From positions 1,426,001-1,490,000 of the forward strand of contig JALGAS010000007.1 of NCBI GenBank assembly GCA_023078685.1: a stretch of DNA of 64,000 bases. Reading direction: 5' to 3'. Position numbers and translations under genes: made by a program. The first letter of the stretch is position 1. The number at the start of each line of letters is the position of its first letter. This stretch comes from Neopestalotiopsis rosae (lineage: Eukaryota; Ascomycota; Sordariomycetes; Amphisphaeriales; Sporocadaceae). Of the stretch, positions 10,797-23,651 are shown one piece after another. Under the pieces are notes generated by a model. That model was not told the origin of the DNA, searched no databases, and saw only the letters and a program-made list of their open reading frames with translations.

Positions 10797-13700
10797 TTAC
10801 TGTGTGTCTGAAACGCCCAAGCAAATATCTCGAAGTTTATCCTTTTCACCGCTCTCCTCGCACATGCCGCGGAACATGCCCTTGCCGTCGTCAATGTGCC
10901 ACAGCTCCTTGGGCGTGCCGAATTCGGCCACCTTGCCGTCGCTCAGGACCAGGATGCGGTCAAAGTCGGCAATGGTGCTCAGCCGGTGCGCAATGACCAG
11001 GAGGGTGCTGTCGCCAAACTCCTCGCGGATGGACCGCTGGATCAGCGCGTCCGTGTGCATGTCGACTGCCGACGTGGCCTCGTCGAGGACCATGACCTTG
11101 GGCCGCGAGACAATGGCGCGCGCCAGGCACAGCAGCTGTCTCTGTCCTTGAGACAAGTTGAGCCCACCTTCGGAGATGGGGCTCGCCAGATCGCGGAAAA
11201 TGTTGGTGTTCTTCTTGGCGATTGATCCGTTCTCGGTTCCGGACTCGGGTACAGGGGTGCCTGGAGCCGTTTCCTCCTCGGAGATCAAGTGCACGCGCAG
11301 AAGCGAGTCAAACAGTGCGTCATCCGTGTGGTTGTTGAATGGATCGAGGTTGGATCGAACAGTACCGGAGAAGAGGACAGGGTCTTGAGGGATAATGGCT
11401 AGGCGCGAGCGGAGATCATGCAACCTAATCTTGGAGATATCGATGCCGTCAACATAGATTGATCCTGAACGAGCCTCGAGGAAGCGGAACAGGGCCAGCG
11501 TCAGGGAAGACTTTCCAGCACCAGTTCTGCCAACAACTCCAATGCGCTCGTTACGGTTGACGCTAAAAGTGAGCCCCTTGAGGACAGGCGACAAATCCGC
11601 AGCATAGCTGACCACGAGGTTATCGACCTCGACCCGACCCTCGGTGGGCCAAGCAGCCGGAGGCTTCTCTCCCTCGAGATTCTCTGTCGGCAACTCGCTA
11701 TACTCGACCACGCGTTCCGCAGCATTCATCTCCAATTCAATGTTGGAGTAGTGACGAATAGTCCACCTATTGAGAGTTAGTATAAAGTAACAGAGCGGAA
11801 CAGGATAAGTACACTCACATGACAGTACCGGAAAAGTCCAGGGCAAAGGCCAGAGCAAAGCCTGCCAATGCGGCGTCCATATCGGGGGTCAGTAGAATGA
11901 GGATGGCGACAAAACTGGCAAAGAATGATCCGACGACAGACATGCGCCATCCCATCCAGCGGTTGAAGAGCCACATATGCCAGGTCGTAATCGTCCAGTC
12001 GTCGAGCTTGCCGTACATGCGGTCCACATAGGTCTGCGCCTTGTTGAATCCGCGGATAGTGGTGACTCCATTCAGAGCCGAACCAAACTGCTCAAAGACG
12101 GGCGACTTTGTGGTGCTCTCGAGTCGCTTAGCAGGCCTGGCGCCATGAAGATACCGCCTTGCATAGTAGATACTGATGAGAAGGAGGACAAAGGCCAAGA
12201 CGAGGATGATCGGCGAGACGAACAAACCGGCGACAATGACGCCAATGAGGTTGAGGAAAGAAGCAGCACCGAATCCAAGCGAATAAGCCAGGCGAGTATC
12301 GACACTGTGGAAATCACCAGTGAATCGGTTGAGAACTCTGCCAACGGGCACAGTGTCGAGCCAGCGGAGAGGGGCACGCAGGATGGCAAAGTTGAGCTTG
12401 GCAAACAGCTTCCTGGATGCCTGAATGGATCCTTGGAAGATGTAGTAATACCTGACGGTTCCCAAAATAGCACTGGCAACGGCGAGGAGGACGTAGATAC
12501 CCAGGTAGAAGACGAGACCCCTCTCCTCCTGCACTCTGATGAGCGGCTGCATCATCTGTTGAGACGAGATCTGTTGGAGGTTCAGTGAGTACGCATAAGC
12601 GTGTTGATCCGTGTGGTTCTGGACAGTCTCCTCCTCGTAGGTTCCAGTCCAGATCTTCAACCACCAAGACCTACCCAGGGTCAAGCCTTGGACGACGACG
12701 TAGAAAGCAAAGACAGTGGACCAGAAGAACCAGCCTCCGGTCGCATGCAGATAAGTCGCATACACATGCTTCTTGATAGCGCCTTGCTCACGACCTTCTT
12801 CTTCGACAAATTTGCGTGCTTGTTGTGCATTCGAAGGGATCTTGGCCAAGGGTTCTTCGGTCGACTCCTCATCGATCTGAGAAGTCTCCTCCGAGTTGAC
12901 TGCGGTGACATCTTCGTCAATCAGGGCTTCAGCAGCCGATGCAGACTGGTGGCTCTTGATCTGTTCCAGTACACCGTCCTCATCGAGCTCCGAAAGGAGA
13001 CCAGCGTTCAGAACAGCGCCATTGCCTAGCTCTACCAGGTATTTCGTCTTGGGCTCGCACAAGGCCACGTGGTGAGTGACCAGAATTCTCGTTCGCCCAA
13101 CGCACAGCTCGCCGTTGAGACACTTCTCGAAAATGTGGCGACCAACATGGGCATCGACAGCACTGAAAATATCATCGAGAACGAGTATGCCAGCTCTCGA
13201 GTAAATAGCCCTAGCCAGAGTGATGCGCCATTTCTGACCTCCAGACAGGTTGATTCCATTGGCACCGATTTCGGTGCGCTCTCCATCCGAGAACATTTCA
13301 ATATCCTTCTTGAGAGCACACACTTCAATAGTCTTGTGATATCTTGCCTCGTCGAACGGAAGTCCAAAGAGAATGTTGTCCTTGATTGTGGCGTTCTCGA
13401 TCCAGGGAATTTGGGCGACATACGCAATAGCTCCGGGAAGGATCCAGTTGCTAGCATTGGCCTTGGCGTCGTGGCGTTGGTTCAAAGGTGGTGCTTTCGG
13501 CGCGCTGATGGAGCCAGACAAGATGTCGACCTCGCCAAGGATAGCAGCAAGCATGAGAGACTTTCCAGCGCCCGTCTTTCCGGAAATAACCGAGAGCTCG
13601 CCCTTGGGAAAGGTGACAGTAACATTGCGCAGAACGAATCTATCGGGATCATCATCCGACTTGTCAGCAGGCCAAGCAATATTGGCATTATCAAAGGTGA

Positions 13701-15624
13701 CTTCCTCGGACTCTTTCATCAAGTCCTCAATTTCGGCGCCTTGCAGATATTCGTCAATTCGCTTGACTGATACCCATGCATCCAGAAGATCAGTCGTCAG
13801 TTCGGGAATAACCGAAAGCGTGACTTCGAGCGCCCTGAAGACGCCCAAGCTGACAAAAGCAACCGATGGGAGAAGCTTGTCGTGAACGGCGGCATACACA
13901 GCAAGGGAGACGGCGGCAAGCATGATGGGGCTTGTGACCCAGCATCCGATCAGCATGGTGTCGTTGAAAAAGGCGTCCCATACGCAGTTCAACTCTCTTT
14001 CTCTCACTTCACCAATCTTGTTTTCCCATTGCGGCTCAAGTGCCGAGAACTTGATCTGTCGGATGCCCTGAAGTGCCTCAGAGACAACCTCCATCTTCTC
14101 ATCTCTAACTTTCATCAGACGATCCTGCGCGGCTGAGTATCTCTTGCTGAAATAAATATTGATCGGCGTAATGGCAAGCATGGTTGAAAATCCAGCCACG
14201 AGAGCCTTCCAGCCGAGAAGATTGACCAGAAAGGCGAGAGAGACAACAAGCTTGAAGACACTGCCCGGGAAGTAAAAGTTGAAGGAACTGAAGTCGGAGA
14301 CGCGTTTGGCATCAACGCCAATCAAGTTGACCGTCTGCTGCTTGCCCTTCTTGAGCTGTTCCTCTTCACTCTCATCGCTAGTCTCCTCCTGAGGTGAGTC
14401 GGTTGTGGGCACTGCGCCAGAGGGTGCTGCAACGAGCGGATCCGTCGAATCGGCGGTCTTTTCCTTCTTCTTGCCGGCGCCCTTGACATCCTTTCTACGC
14501 ATGGACTTTTTAAAGATTAGAGAAGACAGCTGAGCTCGGAGGGGGATGCAGAGCTCGGCCCAGGATAGCCAAAAGATGTAAGCTTCTACCCATGATTGAG
14601 CAATCATGGCGACGCCGATCCAGACCACCCACATCCAGGTGTCGTATCCCAATGGCTCGTTCGATGTTCGGCTCTCTAGAATTCGGAGAAGCTGCAATAC
14701 ACACCATTGAGGGGCAAAGTTGAGGAAAGATGAAACAAGCGTTGTGAACCACTGGAGAGCAAACTTCCACTTATGAGCTGATATGATGGAAATCCAGAGA
14801 GGACCCTGAAAGTCGCGGCTCTCCCAGTCCAGAGTGGTCTCCTTGGCACGACTGTACTGGTCAGGTCTCGGAAGGTCGTCCAAGTCGAGGTTGTTCTTCT
14901 TGAGGGCCAGGCGAAGGACGTCGGCGGGCCAGCTCCAGTTCAGGTGGCTCCAGAAGGACTCGGTGTAATATCTGTCGACAATCTTGCCGTTGTGGTACAC
15001 ATCAGGCCTGCGCGGGATGGAGACGCTGGCCAGCGCCAGACCGATGAGTACGACGACCTCGACAATGCGCAGAGAGAATATCAGCGCATCATGCTTGATC
15101 AGGCGCGGGGCGACTTCGTCGTCCTGAATGACAAGAACAACCACCAAGAGCAAAGCAGACAAGGCCGAAATTTTACCTAGATCGTAAGCAGTCCTGGACT
15201 TTCGGCTAGAAGCAATGCATACAGCTTGAAAGGTTAACAGAGCCTGTGAGTCATGTTAGCATGTAATTCTCGTTGAGCGAGAGATGAAAATGGGGGAGTG
15301 TTTTCTTACCCATGTGCCTACGCTCAACCAATTCTGAAGAAAGAGGCCATAACTCTCGCCAATTGTAGAGAGCACGGCCAGAGCAATGGACAAGCCAAGA
15401 CCAATCAGGGAGAAAAGCAAGACAAAGAATTTCGGGACCTTGGCGCTATACGCTTTGACGGCTTCTGGCGTCGATTTGCCGTCTTCGTCCTCGTAAATTT
15501 CCGTCGGCGGCGGCTCTCGATTTCTCAATTGCGCGGCGAGACTGAGGCCGGACGGAGCCGATAGCAGACCAATCAGTCCCAGGGCGGCGGCGGAGGTGGC
15601 CAGCAGGATGAGCTCTTGCGACAT
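10797..15624 (-). CDS. ABCC/MRP-family ABC transporter (full length)
   Basis: Three exons (15624..15310, 15243..11819, 11766..10797) encode 1569 aa, the usual size for fungal MRP-type transporters (Ycf1/Ybt1 group). The N-terminus has an extra hydrophobic region, then two TMD-NBD halves. NBD1 has Walker A GKTGAGKS and signature LSGGQ, and its Walker B ends in DD instead of DE, the degenerate catalytic site typical of ABCC proteins. NBD2 has Walker A GRTGAGKS, signature LSQGQ and an intact [12 protein letters not shown]. Such pumps export or sequester organic anions, glutathione conjugates and drugs at the vacuole or plasma membrane; the substrate cannot be told. Both introns are short (66 and 52 nt). 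The start at 15624 is the only in-frame ATG, but the frame stays open and coding-like for about 59 codons upstream, so a first exon may be missing. Confidence 0.95.
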
Positions 15625-18600
15625 GACTACTTGTGACCAATTGCTGGGGGAGCAATTGAAGTTGTCCGTGTCGGGTAGAAGATGGGTGAAACAATAAAAT
15701 GAATTTATTTTTTTCACCGCGTCCTCAGTCAGAAATACGACCTTGCTCCTCGGAAGCTGAATAATCGAGTTATCCACCAGCAAGGGACCCGCAAATGGCA
15801 ACGCAAACTTATACGTAGTAGTAGCCTGGGGGGTGGACCAGTAGGGTCTTGCGTCAGAGCACGTTCGTGCGGCACTATCTTGAACCTCCAGCTAAGTAGG
15901 TACTGTCTGGCAACGTTGATCGACCCCTCGGAGCGCGAGTGCGTTCGCGGCGATTATTGCGGGGGGCAAGATTCAATATGGGGCCAAAAGTCACGATACA
16001 CGCAACAGGTATAAAGAGAAAGGGGAGAAGAGAAGAAGCAGAAGGAAGATCTTAGTGGTACTGTGTAGGCGAGGTAATATTATGTATATCCCTCCCTCTG
16101 CACGTCGAGCCGGGGTGCGTCTAGAAGGCTGACAGAATGCGTCAGGTTCAGAGTATTTTGGACCCAGAAATTCCAGGCAGTGACTCGACTAATAACTATC
16201 AGAGTCCATGACACATCTATCGTCCCGAGATCTGGGAAGGAAAAAGGTCAAAGCTACCTAGATGGGATTGGATACAGTAGTACGAAGTAAAGTACTGGCT
16301 GCTATGTATGCTGCTTCTAGCGCAGATCTCGGAGAAACATTGATTGCAGTGCTACCAGCTACTGTTGCTAAGTACATACTCCATGTGGGCTGCATGCGGC
16401 GACAATCGTTTAGTCCATGTAGGTGCTACCGGGGTGGTTGTTGGTAGGTTGTTAAATTTTCTTCTTCCTGCTCTGTCTCTCTCTCTCTTTCTCGTCGAGG
16501 CGACTATCCACGCCGCTTGACTCATCGCAGGTCGAGGGTTTTCGGCGGGGCACCAACTGGGCGTATGTTCGGGCGATAGCTCAATACGGGAATGCGAAGG
16601 ATTGAGACCTATGTACACTAAGACCCCTAGCCGAGTGTTTGTGCTCCGATTCGCCAGCAGCTGGATTGCGACAGACCAGCGTTGTATTAGAGCGACCCTA
16701 AGTATTATACGGCTGATCTGATCTGAAAGGCAGCAGCAGCAGCTCGGTTGCATGTCCCGTTCCCGCTACGAGGGCGTCGTTGTCTTTCATTCATTATTTA
16801 CATACCGCCATTGAGTTCGGCTACAGAACTCGACCGACCCAGGCCGGGCCTTCTGGGGTCCATCACGGGCCGGGGATAGGGCACGATCTGAGTTGATGAA
16901 CCTGGGGGCCTACATTCGGCAGAGTCCGCTCAAGGCAAGGAGATCATAGCATGGGCTTTGGTATGCTGCGTATAAATTCTTTGGCCAAGAGGTAGCTGGA
17001 ATGAAAGCACGCAAACAATGTGGGCAAACGCCTCGTCCTTTGTCCAAGACTTGGGTATTCTCGCAAGAGAATTACTGACTGGCAGCTTGGTCGGGATACC
17101 TTCGTCAGTCATCTCCGCAATTGCTTACAAGGTGGGCCAAGGGACAAGCCTCGGAAAAGTCGTGCCTGGCAGTTGCATGAGCACTGGGGAGCAGATAGTA
17201 CCAAGTATGCACACGCCTTGCGTGAAATAATTCCTCAGTGCCCTGCTTATTTGCTGCTGTTTCCATAGCATTTAGCCAGATATTTCAATCGTTATGATCA
17301 TATCATTCTCGAAGATTCTAGCAGTATCTACTCATAATGATGCTCGCTCGCCTCACACCCAGATACAACCAAGGTGCCATTGTCAGGAGGTCCTAGGAAT
17401 TTAATGCTGCACGAATAGGCATCCTGTAGCTCATACATATGTACGAACCTTTAGAGGCCGGGGGATGGATCCATCAGCCGTCCTGCAGATACCTGCATGC
17501 CATGCCATGCCTAGACTAGGTACTGAAAAGTGCCCTATTGCTCAGAACAGAAGGTGGGTTGCAGGTGTGGATTTGAGGACTTTTGGATTTGCGCAAAGAT
17601 ATCAACCTGGTGGAAAAAATTATGCCAATAGTTGCACAAACGTGAAAAACTGCTAAGCTGAAGACGATTTGAATCCACAATTGGTTTGTCATCAAGTCGC
17701 AAAGTACCCTACAGCAAGATCTTGCTTGAGTACATTGTAGTGGGATGGGTAGTATAGATGGATATTAGGTGGTCATCTTCACATCTTGGGGTCTGTGCCA
17801 CTCTTTCTGCCTGCCGCACGTTTTCCGCAAGGTGGTGTATAGCATGTATGATTGATGCATGCCATATACTTAGGGCGTGGTCACTTCAAAGGGAGCTGCA
17901 GTGCGTAATGCAGCCTTTGGCGGGCTTTCTGGTACGCCAATTCGTGCTTCATGGGCCCACCACATATACGCGCATAGAGTATCATACCGTACCGTAGCGC
18001 ATATACCACACAACAAAACAGTATGTGGTGCAACTCTAGGGCCGGTAGTAGTGATGGTGGTGATGACAGCAGGGAGGTGGGATCAGCATTCTGTGAAGAG
18101 AGCATCAAGTGACTCTTCGGCAGTACTACGCCGAGACCAAAGCCAGGCGATACACGTACGTCGTAGTAGTCGCAGAAGCTCATGAAGCTCACCTTCTAGT
18201 TGCTCAACTCACAACATGATGCTATCTTCCAGTCGAGTACTCTTTCACGAAACGGCAACTCAGCCTATGCAATGGTCACTCTTTTCGTTGAATAGAGATT
18301 TCGTGTTTACATACAAGTCTCGAATTTTACAAGCTCAACTGGGCACCATCTGTCTCGTCATGTCAGGGCAACCAGAGCGCCGTTCAACCACGCTGCGTCT
18401 GTGCATGATTCACAGCAGACTCACAACAGTTGGGTTGCATGTTCAACGGTCTAGGACGATGAGAGATTACTCCGTGTGCGACCCGACAAGAATGAGTCTT
18501 GTCAGTCACATGGTGCCCCAGGGTCGATTTTAGAATCGCTGATGCCATTCGCAGAGAGTATGCTGAGCTACGGACTACAGTGCGTGCGTATGCAACAACG

Positions 18601-21323
18601 AACTATGGCTCGTATGGGCTGCAGCGTCAGCATGCACTGCGCGTACAGTTGCGGTATCCATATCTGCCTCTCAACAACAAAAGGTTGGTGGTTTGGTGGT
18701 ATGGGCTGCAGGGTCCTTTGCAGTCAGGGCTTGATTGGACGTTTTTAATCATTCTGTCTTGGCATCAGTGACTCCTGTCCGGGGTAAAAGCGCCAGTGGT
18801 CGGTCAATGGGGGGCGCCCCCAGAACCCCACCAACAAAACCGTTGCGAGATTGGCTTGTGCAGAGTACAGGGCAGCTAATCAGAGAGTATGAATGCCCGC
18901 AACCATCCATGATACGCAAACAAGCAATGAAGCGAAAGAAGTTCGAAATTGATGAAAGTGAGTGTCATAGCAATGAGGCACGTTTGTCTTGCTACATGCC
19001 AACATGCATACCTATATAATCAATATAATGGTATGTCCCTAAGACCGTTGTCCTGACGTTCAAAGGTAAAGCCTTGAACAAGCAATAAGTTGTCTATTTC
19101 AATCCTCTTAGCATTCTGGGAATCGGAGCTGCACCCGACAGGCGAGCTCCAAGAGACATGCATGGGTTGGTTGCAAAGATAAGTGCCCCCGATCGACGCC
19201 CCAAGACGCGGGCCAAAGAGTTTCAGCTCAAGGGGAATATCAGTGCCTATCTACATTGCCACGGGCGATTGAGCAGCGGGATATGCTATGTACGGAGTTT
19301 GGGATGAGTCTAGACTTTACAAAATACAGTAATGGTACTAGGGTCTGGAGTGGTCAGCTCACTGTCACACCGCTTCCCGATGCAAGTGTACAGAATCCCC
19401 CTCCCCTCATCCCATACCTATCTGCATGGGATCGAAGGGGCTGAAAAGTGAAAACCACCCCCAAATGCAGAGTCGGGCGATTCGTTAGCCGATCTGACGG
19501 ATTATTCTCAATCAGTCATCCGGAGTCCGTCCGTGAATGAGTACTACTTACCATCTGACTCACCTGGGCAACTTGCGAGACCTGCAGCGTAGCAAGTTAT
19601 GCACTACATAGTATAGAGTATGTTTTTGCTAGAAGATTCCATATTATATATTAAAAGGCCAATCAGATGTATACTATTACAAGGACTATAAAGGCATTTT
19701 AAGTGTCAACTAGTATGGGAATATCTTAATAGAGAAGCATAGTTAGAGACTCACAAGAAGGGTATGTAAACTTCACGGCTCACGGTAATCTGCCAACATC
19801 TCGAAGAACGGTGATTCGATCGGTTTCTAAAATCTGTCTTATAGTATGGATAAATTGAAGCCGAAATACTATTCGCCTTGGGTGAGTGCTGGATGGATTG
19901 AAAATTTCGACTATTTCAGATCTATACTGAGCGGATACCATCCATCTTGTATCGCCCTTCATTTTCTCATCCATTAGATTGCCAAGATGCACTTCAAAAA
20001 GTGTTGCAGCTCTATTTGATGTTGCCCAATGTGCACCTCCCAGAGACTAGCTTGGCTGGCTATCGCATAATCGATATTGTACTTTGTCTAGTGAATGCAT
20101 TCGGACCTTTCTTTTTATAGCAGAATAATAAAACAGAAATCTACGGCATGAGAGGAGCAAGAGATGTTCAAAGACAGATGGGAAAAGCTGTGCCTCAACT
20201 GGGCATAAACGGTGTTTGATCCACTTCGGTGCCCGGTATGTTGACTGAGCAAGACCTGGAGCTGTAGTTTCGAACCGACCGGTAATGTTCATCAATCCGG
20301 GGAATCCTCTAAAACATCAAACTGTCCAATGTGTCTGATGGAAGGGGTAGCCCGTAGTAGAATCCTTGATGTAGGATGGAACAGATACGGGCATTTTCAA
20401 TATAATGGGGGCAACTACTAGCACTGAGTTGGAGACTTTATTAGCACAGACAGCACTGCACAGCACTGCACACTTGACGTCTTTTAGCGGTACATAGTAG
20501 CACTACTCTTTTTGGGGGTACAGTAACAAAACTAGGCCAGAGATCCGCCCACTGCTGCTGGTCGCGGGGCCGTGGCACGCGATTGGCCCGACACGTCAAA
20601 ACGCGCCCATGCCACGACCCGATTGACTGAATGGGCGAATCAGCTTGCATGTGCACCTGGATTTCAATTTAATGGATCGATCATTACTGAGAGACAGACT
20701 TTAATCATAGCAAGCAGCTGCTGGCTGACGGACGGACAGCCATTGAAAGCATCCACAATAATCCTCCTTGTCACTCTACTCAAATCCGCCGAGACAAAAC
20801 TCACCCCCAAAGATTCTATGCCAAAGCCGTACTTTTCAGATTACTGACTCCCTTCTTTCTTCTCGACGTGAACGGCACATACGAGTGACGGACGCGAAAT
20901 TCACACCCACAAGCGACGACGCCAGCTTGCACTGTGAATAATTAAGCTTGCCTGCGCTGCTGCATATCTCGAGCTTCCCCACCACCAGTAGTCGAGCCAT
21001 CAGTCAACCTTAAATCCGCCGAACCATACTCCCAGCCTGAAGGAATTCTCGAGAACTCTGGCAATCGGATCGAACCCCTCAGGCTGGACCTCTCGGTCGA
21101 CCCAACACACGGCCCAACTACCGTCCAGGACGAAGCATCACCGCCAACGAGAAAAGAATCCAGAGGCATCCTATCCTAGCTGCCACGTTCCTCAGCGAGC
21201 CTTACGACGACCACGAGCAGCCTCGATCACATTTATCGACCGTCGTACCTGTCTCTCAATAGAACACCTGAACCTTCCTCGAAGCTGCTCTGATATGCCC
21301 GTGTGCCGGCCATAACCGTCAAG
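15625..21323. other. 5.7-kb gene-poor stretch
   Basis: I see no supportable gene. Frames are all under about 135 codons, overlap one another on both strands and lack domains. The part nearest 15625 contains a coding-like extension of the ABC transporter frame (to about 15804). A CT run lies near 16474-16494. About 19610-19760 is strongly AT-rich with many TA steps, as in RIP-altered repeats. The last 500 bp form the promoter and leader of the Cac2 gene. Confidence 0.5.
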
Positions 21324-23651
21324 ATGAAGAGCACACCGTTGATCATCAATTGGCACGATTCGACCAGCCCCGTCTACTCTGCACATTTCGAACCAAATGG
21401 CAAAGGACGACTCGCAACAGGTGGTGGAGATAATAATGTCCGGGTATGGCACTCTCCAAAGGCCTCTTTGTTCCACGCAAGCTCGACTTGGCTGACCAAA
21501 ATCTAGATATGGAGGATAGAAGGTGAAGGAGAAGATCGCAAGGTCGAGTATCTTTCCACCCTGACTAAACACTCGCAAGCTGTCAACGTCGTCAGATGGG
21601 CCCCCAAAGGTATGCTTGTAACTTTCCCCTCTACAGTCCTCTTTTGGTATATTTGGAATTGGAGCTGAAGCTAATCAATCGCAACCTGCAGGCGAGCTTC
21701 TTGCATCTGCCGGTGATGATGGCAATGTGATTCTCTGGGTCCCTGCCGACGGCAATCATACTGTGCTTGGCAATGAGGATCTAGATGACAAGGAAACCTG
21801 GCGTACAAAGCACATGTGTCGGTCAAGCGGTGCTGAAATCTACGATCTTGCTTGGTCTCCGGATGCTCAGCACTTCATAATTGGCAGTATGGACAATGTC
21901 GCCCGAATCTATAATGCAGGCACGGGCTCTCTAGTACGCCAAATAGCCGAACACAGCCATTACGTCCAGGGCGTCGCATGGGATCCCCTCAACGAATACA
22001 TTGCCACGCAGTCCTCAGATCGCTCTGTTCACATCTACTCGTTGAAGACAAAAGATGGGCAGTACACACTTCTAGCAAGTCATGCCAAGATGGACCTGCC
22101 AGCCCAACGTCGAATTTCATCCAGCAGCCCAGCGCCTCCTGACTTGGGAACTCGGCCCCATCTTACTGCCACTGACTCTTCGACGAGTGCCGCAGTTGGG
22201 TCGCCGGTGCCATCTGCTCCTGGCACGCCTACTTCGATGCCCCTGCCAATGAACCCACCGAGCGTTGTTAGCCACAGCAGACGATCCTCGTTTTCGTCTC
22301 GGAGATCTGTATCACCAGCGCCTTCTCTGCCTTTGCCTGCAGTGATGCCTATGGAGCCTTCACCAAAACCCAACATGGGTGTTCGAAACGCAAACCTATA
22401 CGCCAACGAAACTCTGACTTCCTTCTTCCGACGGCTTACTTTCACTCCAGATGGCAGTCTGCTGATGACTCCGGCTGGCCAATACCAAGTTCAGCATCCA
22501 GGTGATGGGGCGCGAAACACGTATGAGGTGATCAATACTGTCTATATTTATACCAGAGGCGGCATCAACAAGCCCCCGATAGCCCATCTTCCGGGGCACA
22601 AGAAGCCATCTATCGCTATCAAGTGCTCTCCCATCATCTATACGCTACGACAATCACCTCCCGTCACAAAACACATAACGATTGACACTTCCTCCCCCGA
22701 GGATCCTATTCCGGCACTCCCGGAACCAATCTCGAAACCTTCGCCAGCACCGTCGATGGACCCTCCTCCGCCACCGTCCTCTGCGAACGCTGAGACTGAG
22801 AAATCTAGCACACCGTCCAAGTCACTGAATGTCGAAACGGGAGCTTCGACACCTGGGCCAAAGCCGACATTTGCTTTGCCATACCGTATGATTTATGCTG
22901 TCGCAACGCAGGACACTGTCCTCTTGTACGACACCCAACAGATGACACCAATCTGTGTGGTCAGTAACTTGCATCTTACTACATTTACTGACTTGGCATG
23001 GTAAGTTTGGTATTCATGACAATACGAGAATGTATGGCTAATGTGCATAGGTCCAACGATGGTCTCACGCTACTAATCTCTTCATTCGATGGATTCTGTT
23101 CGACTATTTCATTCACTCCAGGCGAGTTGGGCACGGTCTACACTGGTGAATTGTCCACAGTCAAGACTGCTCCTCCTACCTCTGCAGGCGCCGGTACTTC
23201 CTCCAACCAGGCGACCCCTACGCCTACGCCCACCTCTTATGCGCCGCCTTCTCCTTTCCGTGGCGCATCACAACACCAGCATCGCAACTCGGCCAGCTCC
23301 TTCACAGCGCCATCCCCACCTGCAACAACTTCTGCCTCGTTCGTCAGCCTGAGACCTTCATCGCCCGCGCGGTCCAACAGCACCTCTTCCGTGGCGACTC
23401 AGGCATCTACTGCCGTCATGACGAATCCTCCCTTGATCGGAGGCACCGTGCCCAGCATCGCCGCTACCAATTCCGCCAAGGTCACGGGAGTACCCATCAC
23501 CACACCACCCGAGACACCAAGAAGTGGCAACACGGTGACTGCTGGTGTGAAGCGGGATGCCAGTGAAAGTGAAAAGGACGAGGCCACGACCAATACCCAG
23601 CCCAAGAAGCGACGTATCGCGCCAACTTTGATAAGCGAACCAAAGCCGTAG
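21324..23651 (+). CDS. cac2: WD40 protein, CAF-1 p60 / Cac2 homologue
   Basis: Four exons (21324..21443, 21507..21609, 21692..23000, 23051..23651) encode 710 aa. The N-terminus begins MKSTPLIINWHD and continues through WD repeats such as RLATGGGDNNVRIW, LLASAGDDGNVILW, HFIIGSMDNVARIY and YIATQSSDRSVHIY, and one blade is completed late by DLAWSNDGLTLLISSFDGF. Blades are separated by long Ser/Pro-rich loops. This arrangement matches the middle subunit of chromatin assembly factor 1, which with the large subunit and an RbAp48-like protein deposits H3-H4 behind replication forks. The C-terminal ~200 residues are disordered and end with a basic PKKRR nuclear signal. Every intron restores a WD motif, which supports the junctions. 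HIR-type proteins are related but have a different C-terminus. Confidence 0.93.

Noticed and set aside
20260..20295. TTCGAA-containing motif resembling a tRNA T-loop
   Set aside because: No pairing T stem, anticodon arm or acceptor stem around it.
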